Assembly: GCF_030687535.1 (NCBI RefSeq)
Contig: NZ_CP117437.1
Span: 3,989,501-4,053,500, forward strand
DNA from: Pseudomonas sp. FP2335
GTDB taxonomy: Bacteria > Pseudomonadota > Gammaproteobacteria > Pseudomonadales > Pseudomonadaceae
Reading direction: 5' to 3'
Length of the DNA stretch: 64,000 nucleotides
Below the pieces are notes generated by a model. It ran no database searches, was not told the DNA's origin, and saw nothing but the letters and a program-made list of their open reading frames with translations. Of the stretch, positions 18,142 to 28,804 are shown one piece after another. The position numbers were made by a program, and so were the translations under genes. Every line of letters starts with the position of its first letter. Position 1 is the first letter of the stretch.

Positions 18142-18984
18142 ATGAAACCGTTGTCCCTCGTCGACACCACGCCTGCCCGCGACAGTCAGCAGGCTTTGTA
18201 TGCAGCAGCGTCGGGATCACGGCGATCCCAGCTGACTCTGCACGATTTTGACGCCTGTCGAAACACCCGCACCGGGCCTGTGTTCATCATCGCGTCCGGC
18301 ATGTCGGCCAAGTCGTTTCCACTCGAACAGTTTGCCCACGTGCCGATGATCACGATGAATGGCGCTATTTCGATGTTTATGGATACCGGCGTTAAACCGT
18401 GTTTTTACGCCTGCACCGACAAGAGCTTTTCCGAGCAACAGCCGGAGTTGTTCAAGTACGCGATGGCTGTCAGCCAGAACGTGGCACTTTGGGAAGATCA
18501 CGCACGTTCGTCGGGCATTCGTCCTACCGGACGGATGTATCCGCTATCCAAGGCAAAACGCCCGTCCTGGCTCGACGCTGTTCTGGGCAAGCATGAGGCG
18601 CTGGTCGCCAATCATGCGTTGCCGGGATTTCGCCAGCGGCCTGTTGGGTTCAGCAAGGACATGAGCGAGGGCTTCTTTGACGCACGCACCGTGGCTTACC
18701 TGGCCTTGCAGCTGGCCTATCATCTGGGGTTTTCCAAGGTGTTTTTGGTGGGGGTGGATCTGAACGAGAAATCGGGAAGGTTTTACGAAAAGCGGGAGGG
18801 CATCAACTCCCCTTGCGGGCTGGACCAGCACTATCACACGCGGATATTGCCGTCGTTTGAGTTGATGTCCGAGAAGGTCATTGGGGATGGGTTCAGGGTT
18901 TATAACCTTTCGGATTGTTCGAGGATTCCGGAGGCAGTGGTGCCGCGAGTGACGTTGGCGCAAGCACAGGCGTTGCTTGGATAA
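18142..18984 (+). CDS. WaaZ (RfaZ)-like LPS core protein, putative third-Kdo transferase
   Basis: A 280-residue cytoplasmic protein. It resembles E. coli WaaZ, which adds a third Kdo to the LPS inner core. Matching segments are VFIIASGMSAKSFPLEQF near the N-terminus, the FYACTDKSF segment, and VGFSKDMSEGFFDARTVAYL leading to KVFLVGVDLNEKSGRFY. These are recalled similarities, not a database result. ATG at 18142 was chosen over a TTG nine bases earlier; the ribosome site is weak either way. It stands alone beside a decayed mobile region and tRNA-Pro, away from any LPS core cluster visible here, so horizontal acquisition is possible. Confidence 0.65.
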   Translation: MKPLSLVDTTPARDSQQALYAAASGSRRSQLTLHDFDACRNTRTGPVFIIASGMSAKSFPLEQFAHVPMITMNGAISMFMDTGVKPCFYACTDKSFSEQQPELFKYAMAVSQNVALWEDHARSSGIRPTGRMYPLSKAKRPSWLDAVLGKHEALVANHALPGFRQRPVGFSKDMSEGFFDARTVAYLALQLAYHLGFSKVFLVGVDLNEKSGRFYEKREGINSPCGLDQHYHTRILPSFELMSEKVIGDGFRVYNLSDCSRIPEAVVPRVTLAQAQALLG

Positions 18985-19026
18985 CTGATGCCGGTTGGGC
19001 AGGCCGGCAATGCCTGGCAGCATTCG

Positions 19027-19119
19027 ACCAACAACTGCGCCTTTACGTATCGCCCGAGCAAGGTCGGCGCCACTCATCACGGGCATGTGGCAGTCGGTAA
19101 TTTGCAAAGTAGCAATGTG
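19027..19119 (-). pseudogene. Remnant of a response-regulator receiver domain
   Basis: On the minus strand a short frame reads LQITDCHMPVMSGADLARAI, then RKG. This is the phospho-acceptor segment of a receiver domain (consensus TDCNMPVMDG followed by an ELxRxIR helix), as found in BvgS/EvgS-type hybrid kinases. A stop lies just upstream (TAA in frame before about 19120), and the downstream residues lose similarity. Only about 25 codons remain, so this is a gene scrap. Confidence 0.55.
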
Positions 19120-19135
19120 ACTTTAAGTAAGCCTA

Positions 19136-19378
19136 ATGGCGCTCACAAAGCCAAACCAGCGACTGCGCCGCGACCTGAAGGCCATCGACTTCGACCTTGA
19201 GCAGTCCTGTGTCGACCTGGATAGGTTGGCCAGCCTACTCAGCGATGCCAATGCCATAGCCCTGATGGGTTTGGTGGGCACGCTCTATGAGGAAGCCGAC
19301 AGGCTGGTGGGTTATGCAGATGAGGTGAAGGCGGGAAGGATTGTGAGGATCAAAGATGCGCCATCTGCCAAAGCATGA
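19136..19378 (+). CDS. Small protein, function unknown
   Basis: An 80-residue, mostly helical and charged protein (DFDLEQSCVDLDRLASLLSD, ALMGLVGTLYEEADRLVGYA). There are no cysteine clusters, signal peptide or known motif. The ribosome site is weak. It lies inside the decayed stretch between the LPS gene and tRNA-Pro, so it may be cargo or a relic of a former prophage or island. Confidence 0.45.
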   Translation: MALTKPNQRLRRDLKAIDFDLEQSCVDLDRLASLLSDANAIALMGLVGTLYEEADRLVGYADEVKAGRIVRIKDAPSAKA

Positions 19379-19496
19379 GATTCGCGACTGCTACAAGCCT
19401 GGGTGTACAGCCCGGCCCTGTCCCGGGCTTCTTGTATCTGGCGATCCCCTACCCTGCTAAGGTGGTGCCCTCAGATCGCAATGGAAGCATCGAAGA

Positions 19497-19823
19497 ATGG
19501 ATTCATGGAAGACTCTGGCAATTGCCCTCTTGGTGTCTATCAGCACACCAGCCGTATCAGGTGATGGTGCCAACCCTATCGCTGCCGCGGTATTTCTCAC
19601 AATCTCCGCGCCGACCATTTTAATTGGCGCGACCACATCTCTCACGACCGAGCCGCCGAAGATCTTCAAGTCAGCCAAGACCGACGCCCTGGCATTCATT
19701 GGTTCAGACGGCGAGATTCGTGGCGCAGAGTTTGAGCAGGCATCCAGATACTACCATTCGACCTATCCTTCTCCGCTCATGTCAGACATGCAGCTGGCCC
19801 AATCAATAGCTACATCATTCTGA
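19497..19823 (+). CDS. Secreted DUF2388 (TIGR02448)-like protein
   Basis: A 108-residue protein with an N-terminal signal peptide (MDSWKTLAIALLVSISTPAV). The C-terminal part, DALAFIGSDGEIRGAEFEQA and SDMQLAQSIA, fits the small Pseudomonas exported family DUF2388, whose function is unknown. GGAAG stands about ten bases before the ATG. The gene lies in the decayed island region near tRNA-Pro but seems intact. Assignment to the family is from recalled pattern only. Confidence 0.55.
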   Translation: MDSWKTLAIALLVSISTPAVSGDGANPIAAAVFLTISAPTILIGATTSLTTEPPKIFKSAKTDALAFIGSDGEIRGAEFEQASRYYHSTYPSPLMSDMQLAQSIATSF

Positions 19824-19999
19824 AAACGGCCTTCAAGCAGGCCGCGATGCGAGACCTTTCGTTTCGGCGACATCCTTTTCACCTGGCATTTACAGGACAG
19901 GACGCACTTGGCAGCCCTTGAACTGCAGGCAGACGGAAGCTGGATTGCCTACTTAGGTGTTGAGATTGAGCTATCACCAGATGCTCGCAAAAAGCTTAA

Positions 20000-20299
20000 A
20001 ACGGCGAAGACGCGACAAAGGACCACTGGACGAAGGTTGAGGAGAGGTATTTGACGCGAGTATTCAAGGAGGCTAGGGAGGCTGCGAACTGCTACGCGGG
20101 ATGGAAGGAAGAAGAGATGCCGGGCTTCCATGAAGTGCGCGCGCTGTCGCTGCACCTGTACAAAAAAGCCGGTAAGGATGGGCAGAAGATCGCAGGCCAT
20201 GCCAGCGAGGGCATGACCAAGAACTACCAGCGTGACCACGATGAAATCATCTGGTCCGAGGCAATTGCGGACCTGAATATCAGCGAAATCACAGGGTAG
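20000..20299 (+). pseudogene. C-terminal fragment of a phage-type tyrosine integrase
   Basis: The frame from about 20000 reads EDATKDHWTKVEERYLTRVF, continues through PGFHEVRALSLHLYKKAG, and ends with KIAGHASEGMTKNYQRDHDE. It therefore retains the catalytic HxxR, GH and tyrosine boxes of tyrosine recombinases. The frame is blocked by a TAA at 19997 and the N-terminal two-thirds are missing, with unrelated or scrambled sequence before it. It lies 78 bases from the 3' end of tRNA-Pro, the classic place for an island integrase, and marks an old integration there. Confidence 0.75.
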
Positions 20300-20324
20300 T
20301 TTTGCGCGGGTTTTGCGCAGGCAC

Positions 20325-20351
20325 AAAAAAGCCGATCTATCTGATCGGCTT
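20325..20351 (-). terminator. Terminator of tRNA-Pro
   Basis: The stem AAGCCGAT/ATCGGCTT with a seven-base loop is followed on the minus strand by a run of six T, starting 27 bases after the tRNA 3' end. Confidence 0.75.
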
Positions 20352-20377
20352 AAGTGTCTGATTTTACTCAGGAATAA

Positions 20378-20454
20378 TGGTCGGGACGGAGTGATTCGAA
20401 CACTCGACCCCTAGCACCCCATGCTAGTGCGCTACCGGACTGCGCTACGCCCCG
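20378..20454 (-). tRNA. tRNA-Pro(GGG)
   Basis: A 77-base cloverleaf: acceptor CGGGGCG pairs with CGTCCCG before ACCA; the anticodon arm is CTAGC-ATGGGGT-GCTAG with anticodon GGG; the T arm has GTTCGAATC. The 3' CCA is encoded. The 3' end faces the integrase fragment, so this gene was an integration target. Confidence 0.95.
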
Positions 20455-20544
20455 ACTAGGCGTGTTACTGGGTTCGCTTCTTGACGAAGCAATCCGGAAT
20501 ATACCGCAAGCTTTTGAAATGTGGAAGTATTTTAAAAGCCGGTA

Positions 20545-20901
20545 TCACTTCTTCAAAACCACCAACACATCTTCGAGCTCGGCGATCATCTGGCGGATCA
20601 TTTGCTTGTATTGGGTGGTGTCGTCTTTGGCTTCATCGCCGGACATACGCTGGCGCGCACCGCTGATGGTGAACCCCTGGTCATACAGCAACGCGCGGAT
20701 CTGTCGGATCATCAGCACATCCTGGCGCTGATAATACCGACGGTTCCCGGTGCGTTTGACGGGGTTGAGTTGAGGAAACTCCTGCTCCCAATAGCGCAGC
20801 ACGTGCGGTTTTACCGCACAGAGCTCGCTGACTTCACCAATGGTGAAGTAGCGTTTGCCTGGGATGACGGGTAGCTCGTCGTTATGACTTGGTTCCAGCA
20901 T
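20545..20901 (-). CDS. MerR family transcriptional regulator
   Basis: A 118-residue regulator with the N-terminal MerR winged helix at about 15-80 ([20 protein letters not shown], the [18 protein letters not shown] wing) and a short coiled coil ([18 protein letters not shown]). It lacks a cysteine-rich effector domain. The ATG at 20901 overlaps the end of ihfA by 20 bases, with GAGG just before it. This gene is conserved next to ihfA in pseudomonads. Its target is not evident. Confidence 0.85.
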   Translation of the reverse strand: MLEPSHNDELPVIPGKRYFTIGEVSELCAVKPHVLRYWEQEFPQLNPVKRTGNRRYYQRQDVLMIRQIRALLYDQGFTISGARQRMSGDEAKDDTTQYKQMIRQMIAELEDVLVVLKK

Positions 20902-21184
20902 AAGCCTCAACTCGGGCCTTCAACTTCTGCCCTGGACGAAAGGTGACCACACGGCGAGCCGTGATCGGGATTTCTTCTCCCGTTTTTGGATTGCGGCCAG
21001 GCCGCTGGCGTTTGTCCCGCAGGTCGAAATTGCCGAAACCGGACAACTTGACCTGCTCGTTGTCTTCCAGAGCGTGTCTGATTTCCTCAAAAAACAGCTC
21101 GACCAATTCCTTGGCCTCGCGTTTGTTCAGACCCAGCTCTTCGTACAGACGTTCCGCCATCTCAGCTTTCGTCAAAGCCCCCAT
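20882..21184 (-). CDS. ihfA: Integration host factor subunit alpha
   Basis: A 100-residue nucleoid protein that bends DNA at specific sites as a heterodimer with IhfB. The typical opening [20 protein letters not shown] and the beta-arm tip region [20 protein letters not shown], with the intercalating proline, are present. It follows pheT by three bases and belongs to the end of the thrS-infC-rpmI-rplT-pheST-ihfA block. Confidence 0.97.
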   Translation of the reverse strand: MGALTKAEMAERLYEELGLNKREAKELVELFFEEIRHALEDNEQVKLSGFGNFDLRDKRQRPGRNPKTGEEIPITARRVVTFRPGQKLKARVEAYAGTKS

Positions 21185-21187
21185 ACG

Positions 21188-23566
21188 TCACTTCCTTAAC
21201 GTGGCGTTCAACCTTTGTTCGAGCGAGGTGAGGATATTTTGTGTCGTGGTATTCACCTCATCGTCATTAAGAGTGCGCGATGGATGCTGCCAGGTCAAGC
21301 CAACTGCAAGGCTTTTTCTATGCGGATCAATACCTTTACCCTGATAGACGTCAAATAGCCTGAGGTCTGTCAGCCATTCCCCTGCATTTTCACGGATTAC
21401 ATCCAGGACAGCAGTGGCGGCCACTTCACGGTCGGCGATCAGCGCCAGGTCGCGGCGCACTTCAGGGAAGCGCGACAGCTCGCTGAACTTCGGCATCTTG
21501 CCCGCGGCAACTTCCGCCAGGACCAGTTCGAAGACGAAGACCGGACGATCAAGACCGAGGGTTTTCGACAATTCAGGGTGAATGGCACCGATGAAACCAA
21601 CCAAACGACCTTCACGCTCGATGCGCGCTGTCTGGCCTGGGTGCAACGCCGGGTGGTTGCCGGGTACAAAGCTGAATGCATCCAGCGCACCAGCAAAGCC
21701 CAATACCGCTTCTACATCAGCCTTGACGTCGAAGAAGTCCACGGCATCGCGGCCCTGCGCCCAGCCTTCCGGCAGGCGGCTACCGCACACCACGCCAGCC
21801 AGCATCGGCTCTTGCTTCAAACCATCCAGTTGGCCGACGAAACGCAGGCCGCTTTCGAACATGCGCACGCGATCTTGCTGACGGTTCAGGTTGTGGGAAA
21901 GTGCTTTCACCAGGCCTGGCCACAGGGACGAACGCATGGCAGCCATGTCGTTGGAAATCGGGTTGGCCAGCAACAGCGGCTCGACGCCTGGGTTGAACAG
22001 TTCGAACTGCTTCGGATCGATGAAGCTGTAGGTCACCGCTTCCTGATAACCACGGGCAACCAGCAGACGACGCAACTCAGGCAGGTGCGCGCGCGCCTCG
22101 GCCTTGGGTTGTGGTGCCAGGCGCGCTTGTGGGTAACGAACCGGCAGGCGGTTGTAGCCGTACAGGCGGGCCAACTCTTCGATCAGGTCGACCTCGAGGC
22201 TGATGTCGAAACGATGACTTGGCACTTCAACGTGCCACTGCCCTTCCCCACTCACGGAGATCGCCAGGCCCAGGGCCGACAGCAGTTGCTCGATTTCAGC
22301 CGGCTCGATCACCAGGCCAAGCATTTGCTCAACGCTTTTGGCCCGCAGGGTGATCGGCGCAACGGACGGCAGGTACTGTTCGTTGACGGTTTCGGTGATC
22401 GGGCCGGCTTCGCCGCCAGTGATTTCCAGCAGCAGGCCAGTGGCGCGCTCCATGGCTTCACGGGCCAGCTTCCAGTCCACACCACGCTCGTAACGGTGCG
22501 AGGCATCGGTGTGAAGGCCGTAGGAACGCGCCTTGCCCGCGATGGCGATCTGGTCGAAGAACGCACTTTCAAGAAAGACGTCACGTGTGGTCGCGGACAC
22601 ACCGCTGTGCTCGCCACCCATCACGCCGGCAATCGCCAGAGCGCGGGAGTGGTCGGCGATGACCAGGGTGTCGGCACGCAGGCTGACTTCCTGGCCGTCA
22701 AGCAGTACCAGCTTCTCGCCTTCTTCCGCCATACGTACGCGGATGCCGCCGTTGATCTCGGCGAGATCGAAGGCGTGCAGCGGCTGGCCCAACTCGAGCA
22801 TCACGTAGTTGGTGATGTCGACGGCAGCGTCGATGCTGCGCACATCGGCGCGACGCAAACGCTCAACCATCCACAGTGGGGTCGGCTTGGACAGGTCGAC
22901 GTTACGGATCACACGACCCAGGTAACGCGGGCAGGCGTTTGGCGCCAGCACTTCAATCGCGCGCACTTCATCGTGTACCGCTGGCACAGCGGCGACGGTT
23001 GGACGCGTGACTGGGACGTTGTACAACGCGCCCACTTCACGGGCCAGACCGGCCAGGGACAGGCAGTCGCCACGGTTCGGGGTCAGGTCGACCTCGATGC
23101 TTGCGTCTTCCAGTTCCAGGTAAACGCGAATGTCCTGACCCACTGGCGCGTCGGCCGGCAGTTCCATCAGGCCATCGTTGCCCTCGCCTACTTGCAGTTC
23201 GGCCTGGGAGCACAGCATGCCGTTGGACTCGACGCCACGCAGCTTGGCCTTCTTGATCTTGAAATCGCCCGGCAGTTCGGCACCGATCATGGCGAACGGG
23301 ATCTTCAGGCCCGGGCGCACGTTGGGCGCTCCGCACACGACCTGGAAGGTTTCCGCGCCATTGCTGACCTGGCACACACGCAATTTGTCGGCATCCGGAT
23401 GCTGCTCGGTGCTCAGCACCTCGCCCACCACCACACCACTGAAAACACCGGCGGCCGGGGTAACGCTATCGACCTCAAGACCGGCCATCGACAGACGGGC
23501 AACCAGCTCGTCGCGACCTACCTGCGGGTTTACCCAGCCACGCAGCCATTGTTCACTGAATTTCAT
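21188..23566 (-). CDS. pheT: Phenylalanyl-tRNA synthetase beta subunit
   Basis: A 792-residue subunit of the alpha2-beta2 enzyme. It starts MKFSEQWLRGWVNPQVGRDE. The tRNA-binding OB domain lies at about 40-150 (GEVLSTEQHPDADKLRVCQV), then the B3/B4 editing region (NRGDCLSLAGLAREVGALYN follows B2), the B5 domain and a C-terminal anticodon-binding domain (FSELSRFPEVRRDLALIADR). It lies 26 bases after pheS and three before ihfA. Confidence 0.98.
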   Translation of the reverse strand: MKFSEQWLRGWVNPQVGRDELVARLSMAGLEVDSVTPAAGVFSGVVVGEVLSTEQHPDADKLRVCQVSNGAETFQVVCGAPNVRPGLKIPFAMIGAELPGDFKIKKAKLRGVESNGMLCSQAELQVGEGNDGLMELPADAPVGQDIRVYLELEDASIEVDLTPNRGDCLSLAGLAREVGALYNVPVTRPTVAAVPAVHDEVRAIEVLAPNACPRYLGRVIRNVDLSKPTPLWMVERLRRADVRSIDAAVDITNYVMLELGQPLHAFDLAEINGGIRVRMAEEGEKLVLLDGQEVSLRADTLVIADHSRALAIAGVMGGEHSGVSATTRDVFLESAFFDQIAIAGKARSYGLHTDASHRYERGVDWKLAREAMERATGLLLEITGGEAGPITETVNEQYLPSVAPITLRAKSVEQMLGLVIEPAEIEQLLSALGLAISVSGEGQWHVEVPSHRFDISLEVDLIEELARLYGYNRLPVRYPQARLAPQPKAEARAHLPELRRLLVARGYQEAVTYSFIDPKQFELFNPGVEPLLLANPISNDMAAMRSSLWPGLVKALSHNLNRQQDRVRMFESGLRFVGQLDGLKQEPMLAGVVCGSRLPEGWAQGRDAVDFFDVKADVEAVLGFAGALDAFSFVPGNHPALHPGQTARIEREGRLVGFIGAIHPELSKTLGLDRPVFVFELVLAEVAAGKMPKFSELSRFPEVRRDLALIADREVAATAVLDVIRENAGEWLTDLRLFDVYQGKGIDPHRKSLAVGLTWQHPSRTLNDDEVNTTTQNILTSLEQRLNATLRK

Positions 23567-23592
23567 CCTGCTCTCCTAAAGATTCGTTACGA

Positions 23593-24663
<1,071 letters not shown>

Positions 24664-24718
24664 AAGACGTTTACCACCTTGGGCTACAGGAGCAGCCCAG
24701 GGTGATTGTCGGGGGTAC

Positions 24719-25075
24719 TTAAGCCAGAGTGGCTTTAGCTTTCTCGACAATCGCAGCAAACACCGCTTTTTCGTTCACTGCCAGTTCGGCCAGAACCTTA
24801 CGGTCGATCTCGATGGAAGCTTTTTTCAGGCCAGCGATGAAACGGCTGTAGGACAGACCGTTAACACGTGCACCAGCGTTGATACGAGCGATCCACAGAG
24901 CGCGGAACTGACGTTTTTTCTGACGACGGTCACGGTAAGCGTATTGGCCTGCCTTGATTACCGCTTGCTTGGCAACACGGAATACGCGTGAACGCGCGCC
25001 GTAGTAGCCTTTAGCAAGTTTCAGAATTTTTTTGTGACGTTTACGGGCAATGACGCCACGCTTTACACGAGCCAT
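24719..25075 (-). CDS. rplT: 50S ribosomal protein L20
   Basis: A 118-residue, strongly basic protein ([40 protein letters not shown]). L20 nucleates 23S rRNA folding and represses its own operon in known bacteria. It is 30 bases downstream of rpmI. Confidence 0.98.
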   Translation of the reverse strand: MARVKRGVIARKRHKKILKLAKGYYGARSRVFRVAKQAVIKAGQYAYRDRRQKKRQFRALWIARINAGARVNGLSYSRFIAGLKKASIEIDRKVLAELAVNEKAVFAAIVEKAKATLA

Positions 25076-25105
25076 GAGTTACTTCCTCTATTCTTGATCC
25101 AAAAA

Positions 25106-25300
25106 TTAACGAAGGCGCAGCATGCGCTCGACTTTTGCCACGTCAGACGGATGCAGCAAGCTGCTACCGCGCAGTTGACGCTTACGCTTGGTCGACATTT
25201 TGGTCAGGATGTGGCTCTTGAAAGCGTGCTTGTGCTTGATACCGTTAGCAGTTTTCAGAAACCGCTTAGCAGCACCACTTTTAGTCTTCATCTTTGGCAT
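25106..25300 (-). CDS. rpmI: 50S ribosomal protein L35
   Basis: A 64-residue basic protein ([20 protein letters not shown], with the [17 protein letters not shown] stretch). It lies between infC and rplT in the usual order. Confidence 0.98.
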   Translation of the reverse strand: MPKMKTKSGAAKRFLKTANGIKHKHAFKSHILTKMSTKRKRQLRGSSLLHPSDVAKVERMLRLR

Positions 25301-25360
25301 GTTCGGATACTCCGCATTCAGTTGATAAACATAATCAGAAGGCCTGCCGTGCCCTGTTGA

Positions 25361-25909
25361 TTACTTCTTCTTTTTCGGGGCGATGACCATGATCAGCTGG
25401 CGTCCTTCCATCTTAGGATGCTGTTCGACGGAACCGTACTCGAGCAGGTCAGCTTCAACCCGCTTGAGGAGTTCCATACCCAGCTCCTGGTGGGCCATCT
25501 CACGGCCGCGGAATCGCAAGGATACCTTGGCCCTGTCCCCATCACTCAGGAAACGTACCAGGTTGCGCAGTTTTACCTGGTAATCCCCTTCCTCCGTCCC
25601 TGGACGAAACTTGATTTCTTTTACTTGAATCTGCTTCTGGTTCTTCTTCGCCGCAGCAATCTGCTTCTTCTTTTCGAAGATCGATTTGCCGTAGTCCATC
25701 ACCCGGCAAACAGGCGGGACTGCGTCGGCGGAGATTTCCACCAGGTCCAATTTGGACTCTTCAGCGATACGAAGCGCTTCATCAATCGAGACGATGCCAA
25801 TCTGCTCGCCGTCAGCGCCAATTAACCGAACCTCGCGTGCCGAGATATTCTCGTTGATCGGGGCTTTCGGTGCAGCTCGTTTATCTTGTCTCATTTCACG
25901 CTTAATAAT
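25361..25909 (-). CDS. infC: Translation initiation factor IF-3, ATT start
   Basis: A 182-residue factor that binds the 30S subunit and checks the start codon. The N-domain starts with [20 protein letters not shown] and the C-domain includes [20 protein letters not shown] and [16 protein letters not shown]. The family-typical N-terminus (M)IKREMRQDK begins at an ATT codon, five bases after GGAG and three bases after the thrS stop. An in-frame ATG at 25894 lacks a ribosome site. An ATT start allows IF-3 to repress its own translation, as in E. coli. Confidence 0.95.
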   Translation of the reverse strand: MIKREMRQDKRAAPKAPINENISAREVRLIGADGEQIGIVSIDEALRIAEESKLDLVEISADAVPPVCRVMDYGKSIFEKKKQIAAAKKNQKQIQVKEIKFRPGTEEGDYQVKLRNLVRFLSDGDRAKVSLRFRGREMAHQELGMELLKRVEADLLEYGSVEQHPKMEGRQLIMVIAPKKKK

Positions 25910-25911
25910 AA

Positions 25912-27834
25912 TTACTCCGAATCTGGGCGACCACGCCGGGAAACCGCTTGCGCGAGGAACTCAGCGAACTGGGCGACGGGCATCGAGCCCAGGTCAGCAC
26001 CTTCACGAGTACGCACAGCGACAGTCTGCATCTCGACTTCCCGATCTCCGATAACCAAAAGATAGGGAACCTTGAGCAAAGTATGCTCGCGGATTTTAAA
26101 GCCGATCTTTTCATTTCTCAAGTCGGACTTGGCACGAAATCCGCTTTCGTTGAGAGTTTTTTCAACTTCAGCGGCAAAATCTGCCTGTTTATCAGTGATA
26201 TTCATGATCACTGCCTGGGTCGGCGCCAGCCACGCAGGGAATGCACCCTCGTAGTGCTCGATCAGGATCCCGACGAACCGCTCGAACGAGCCGAGGATCG
26301 CCCGGTGCAACATAACCGGGTGTTTACGGCTGTTGTCTTCGGAGACGTATTCAGCTCCCAGACGGATCGGCAGGTTAAAATCGAGCTGCAAAGTACCACA
26401 TTGCCAGACACGACCAAGACAATCTTTCAGCGAGAACTCGATCTTAGGACCGTAGAAGGCCCCCTCGCCAGGCTGCAGATCGTACGCAAGGCCCGCACTG
26501 TCTAGCGCTGCGGCCAGTGCGGATTCGGCGCGATCCCACAACTCGTCGGAACCGACGCGTTTTTCCGGACGAGTGGACAGCTTCATCTCGACTTCGGTAA
26601 AGCCGAAATCGCGGTAAACGTCCATGGTCAGCTTGATGAACGCAGCGGATTCAGCCTGCATCTGCTCTTCGGTGCAGAAGATGTGGGCGTCGTCCTGAGT
26701 AAAACCACGCACGCGCATGATGCCGTGCAGCGCACCCGATGGCTCGTTACGGTGGCAGGCACCGAACTCGGCCAGGCGCATCGGCAACTCGCGATAGCTC
26801 TTCAGGCCCTGGTTGAACACCTGCACGTGGCAAGGGCAGTTCATTGGCTTGATGGCGTAATCGCGGTTTTCCGACTGAGTGGTGAACATATTGTCGGCGT
26901 AGTTGGCCCAGTGCCCGGATTTCTCCCAGAGGCTGCGGTCAACGACCTGGGGAGTCTTGATCTCCAGGTAGCCATTGTCGCGCTGCACCTTGCGCATGTA
27001 CTGCTCGAGCACCTGATACAGGGTCCAGCCGTTCGGATGCCAGAACACCATGCCCGGCGCTTCTTCCTGGAGGTGGAACAGGTTCAGGCGCTTGCCGATC
27101 TTGCGATGGTCACGCTTTTCGGCTTCTTCGATGCGCTGGATGTAAGCGGCCAGCTGCTTCTTGTCAGCCCAGGCGGTGCCGTAGATGCGCTGCAGCTGCT
27201 CGTTCTTCGCGTCGCCACGCCAGTAGGCGCCGGACAGCTTGGTCAGCTTGAACGACTTGAGGAAACGCGTGTTCGGCACGTGCGGGCCACGGCACATGTC
27301 GACGTATTCTTCGTGGTAGTACAGGCCCATGGCCTGCTCGTCCGGCATGTCTTCCACCAGACGCAGCTTGTAGTCTTCGCCACGGGCGGTGAACACGTCG
27401 ATCACTTCGGCGCGCGGCGTGACTTTCTTGATCACGTCGTAATCTTTTTCGATCAGCTGATGCATGCGCTGTTCGATAGCGGCCAGGTCGTCCGGAGTGA
27501 AAGGACGCTCATAGGCGATGTCGTAATAGAAGCCTTCGTCGATGACCGGGCCGATTACCATTTTCGCCGTCGGGTAAAGCTGCTTGACCGCGTGGCCAAT
27601 CAGGTGCGCGCAAGAGTGGCGAATGATCTCCAGCCCCTCTTGGTCCTTGGGCGTGATGATTTGCAGGCTGGCGTCGCTGGTGATCAGGTCGCTGGCATCA
27701 ACCAGCTTGCCGTCGACTTTGCCGGCGACGGTGGCCTTGGCCAGGCCGGCACCGATGGATGCGGCGACCTCGGCTACGGAAACCGCATGATCGAATGAAC
27801 GTTGACTGCCGTCGGGAAGAGTAATAGTTGGCAT
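25912..27834 (-). CDS. thrS: Threonyl-tRNA synthetase
   Basis: A 640-residue class II synthetase. It has an N-terminal TGS domain ([20 protein letters not shown]), an editing domain with the zinc/histidine motif [15 protein letters not shown], the catalytic core ([30 protein letters not shown]; class II motif 3 [17 protein letters not shown]) and a C-terminal anticodon-binding domain. The ATG at 27834 follows GGAGAGGAGG. It is the first gene of the translation operon. Confidence 0.98.
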   Translation of the reverse strand: MPTITLPDGSQRSFDHAVSVAEVAASIGAGLAKATVAGKVDGKLVDASDLITSDASLQIITPKDQEGLEIIRHSCAHLIGHAVKQLYPTAKMVIGPVIDEGFYYDIAYERPFTPDDLAAIEQRMHQLIEKDYDVIKKVTPRAEVIDVFTARGEDYKLRLVEDMPDEQAMGLYYHEEYVDMCRGPHVPNTRFLKSFKLTKLSGAYWRGDAKNEQLQRIYGTAWADKKQLAAYIQRIEEAEKRDHRKIGKRLNLFHLQEEAPGMVFWHPNGWTLYQVLEQYMRKVQRDNGYLEIKTPQVVDRSLWEKSGHWANYADNMFTTQSENRDYAIKPMNCPCHVQVFNQGLKSYRELPMRLAEFGACHRNEPSGALHGIMRVRGFTQDDAHIFCTEEQMQAESAAFIKLTMDVYRDFGFTEVEMKLSTRPEKRVGSDELWDRAESALAAALDSAGLAYDLQPGEGAFYGPKIEFSLKDCLGRVWQCGTLQLDFNLPIRLGAEYVSEDNSRKHPVMLHRAILGSFERFVGILIEHYEGAFPAWLAPTQAVIMNITDKQADFAAEVEKTLNESGFRAKSDLRNEKIGFKIREHTLLKVPYLLVIGDREVEMQTVAVRTREGADLGSMPVAQFAEFLAQAVSRRGRPDSE

Positions 27835-28200
27835 GGCGCCTCCTCTCCTAGTGGTGACCCCTACCAAAGGTCACGTGGGTTGGGATGAGCCAGTACAAGA
27901 TCCAATACCAGGCCGTTCAGTGATGAACGCCTGCCTTACAGCGGCAGGAGCCTTTCGGCCAACCGATAATCGAACCAGAGTGACTGGAGTGAGCTAAAAA
28001 GAACATGGCAAGGCGGCAAATGGCACACCTGGAAATAGCCAGGGCACCGATGCTAGCACAGATGAACGGTCATCGCGCCGACGCCATGCCTGGTAAAGAC
28101 AAATTCCAGGCTTTATAGCTGCAAAACGGAACTTGAGCTGTACGCACCACCTCCAATCCCCTGAGAATTGCCGTTTGTCCCCGACCCAAAGGAGCATCCC
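27835..28200. other. Divergent intergenic region before thrS
   Basis: The 366 bases contain no convincing gene. A small hairpin (CCTGCC...GGCAGG near 27930-27948) lies in what would be the thrS leader. The right end carries the strong ribosome site AAAGGAG of the next gene. Confidence 0.4.
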
Positions 28201-28515
28201 ATGATGCGTTTTACCTCGACCCTCGCTCTCGCCGCCTCCCTGAGTCTCCTGTCACTTGGCGCACAGGCAGCCGCCCCGTCGAACTGGCCGGCCGGCGCCC
28301 GCGACAGCTTCGTCAAAGACTGCAGCGCTGCAGCCAGCCAGAACGTAGACGCTAAAACTGCCAAAGACCATTGCGAATGCGGCGCCGACAAGATCAATGC
28401 CGAATTGACCACGGCAGAAATCAAAGAGTTGATGAGCAACCCGGATGCCAAGCCCGAGCTCAAAAACAAAGCGGTCTCGGCGATTTCGTCCTGCAAAGTC
28501 GTGAAGAAAAAGTAA
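28201..28515 (+). CDS. Small periplasmic protein, function unknown
   Basis: A 104-residue exported protein. The signal peptide is MMRFTSTLALAASLSLLSLG, cleaved near AQA-AAP. The mature part has four cysteines (KDCSAAASQ, DHCECGADK, SSCKVVKKK), suggesting disulfides or metal binding, and a helical, lysine-rich C-terminus. AAAGGAG lies six bases before the ATG. No named family is recognised. Confidence 0.7.
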   Translation: MMRFTSTLALAASLSLLSLGAQAAAPSNWPAGARDSFVKDCSAAASQNVDAKTAKDHCECGADKINAELTTAEIKELMSNPDAKPELKNKAVSAISSCKVVKKK

Positions 28516-28623
28516 GAACGACCACTGATCAGACGGTCGTCTTGCCGAAAAAACAGCCCAAAAACAGCCATTTCATACAAATTACGCAGCTTTTACGGCT
28601 TTTTTTACCAGCTGACATTTCGG

Positions 28624-28652
28624 CTGAAAGCCCCGTAGATCGGGGCTTTCAG
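28624..28652. terminator. Perfect 12-bp hairpin
   Basis: CTGAAAGCCCCG and its complement flank a five-base loop about 110 bases after the periplasmic-protein gene. There is no T run on either strand, so intrinsic termination is uncertain; it may protect the 3' end of the transcript. Confidence 0.45.
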
Positions 28653-28804
28653 TCGAAAAAAGCACTAAACGCAACGCTATTGATTAGCAAACAATGCCTT
28701 GGGGGGGCTCCCAAGCCGAACATTTCGACTATGATAGCCCAGTGTGCCCAGTTGGCCTGAGCAGCACAGTACTACTGAAAATATATGTTTCTTGGAGATA
28801 CACC

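Noticed and set aside
19375..19623. An 82-codon frame overlapping the DUF2388-like gene
   Set aside because: It overlaps a better-supported secreted protein and is Pro/Arg-rich without features.
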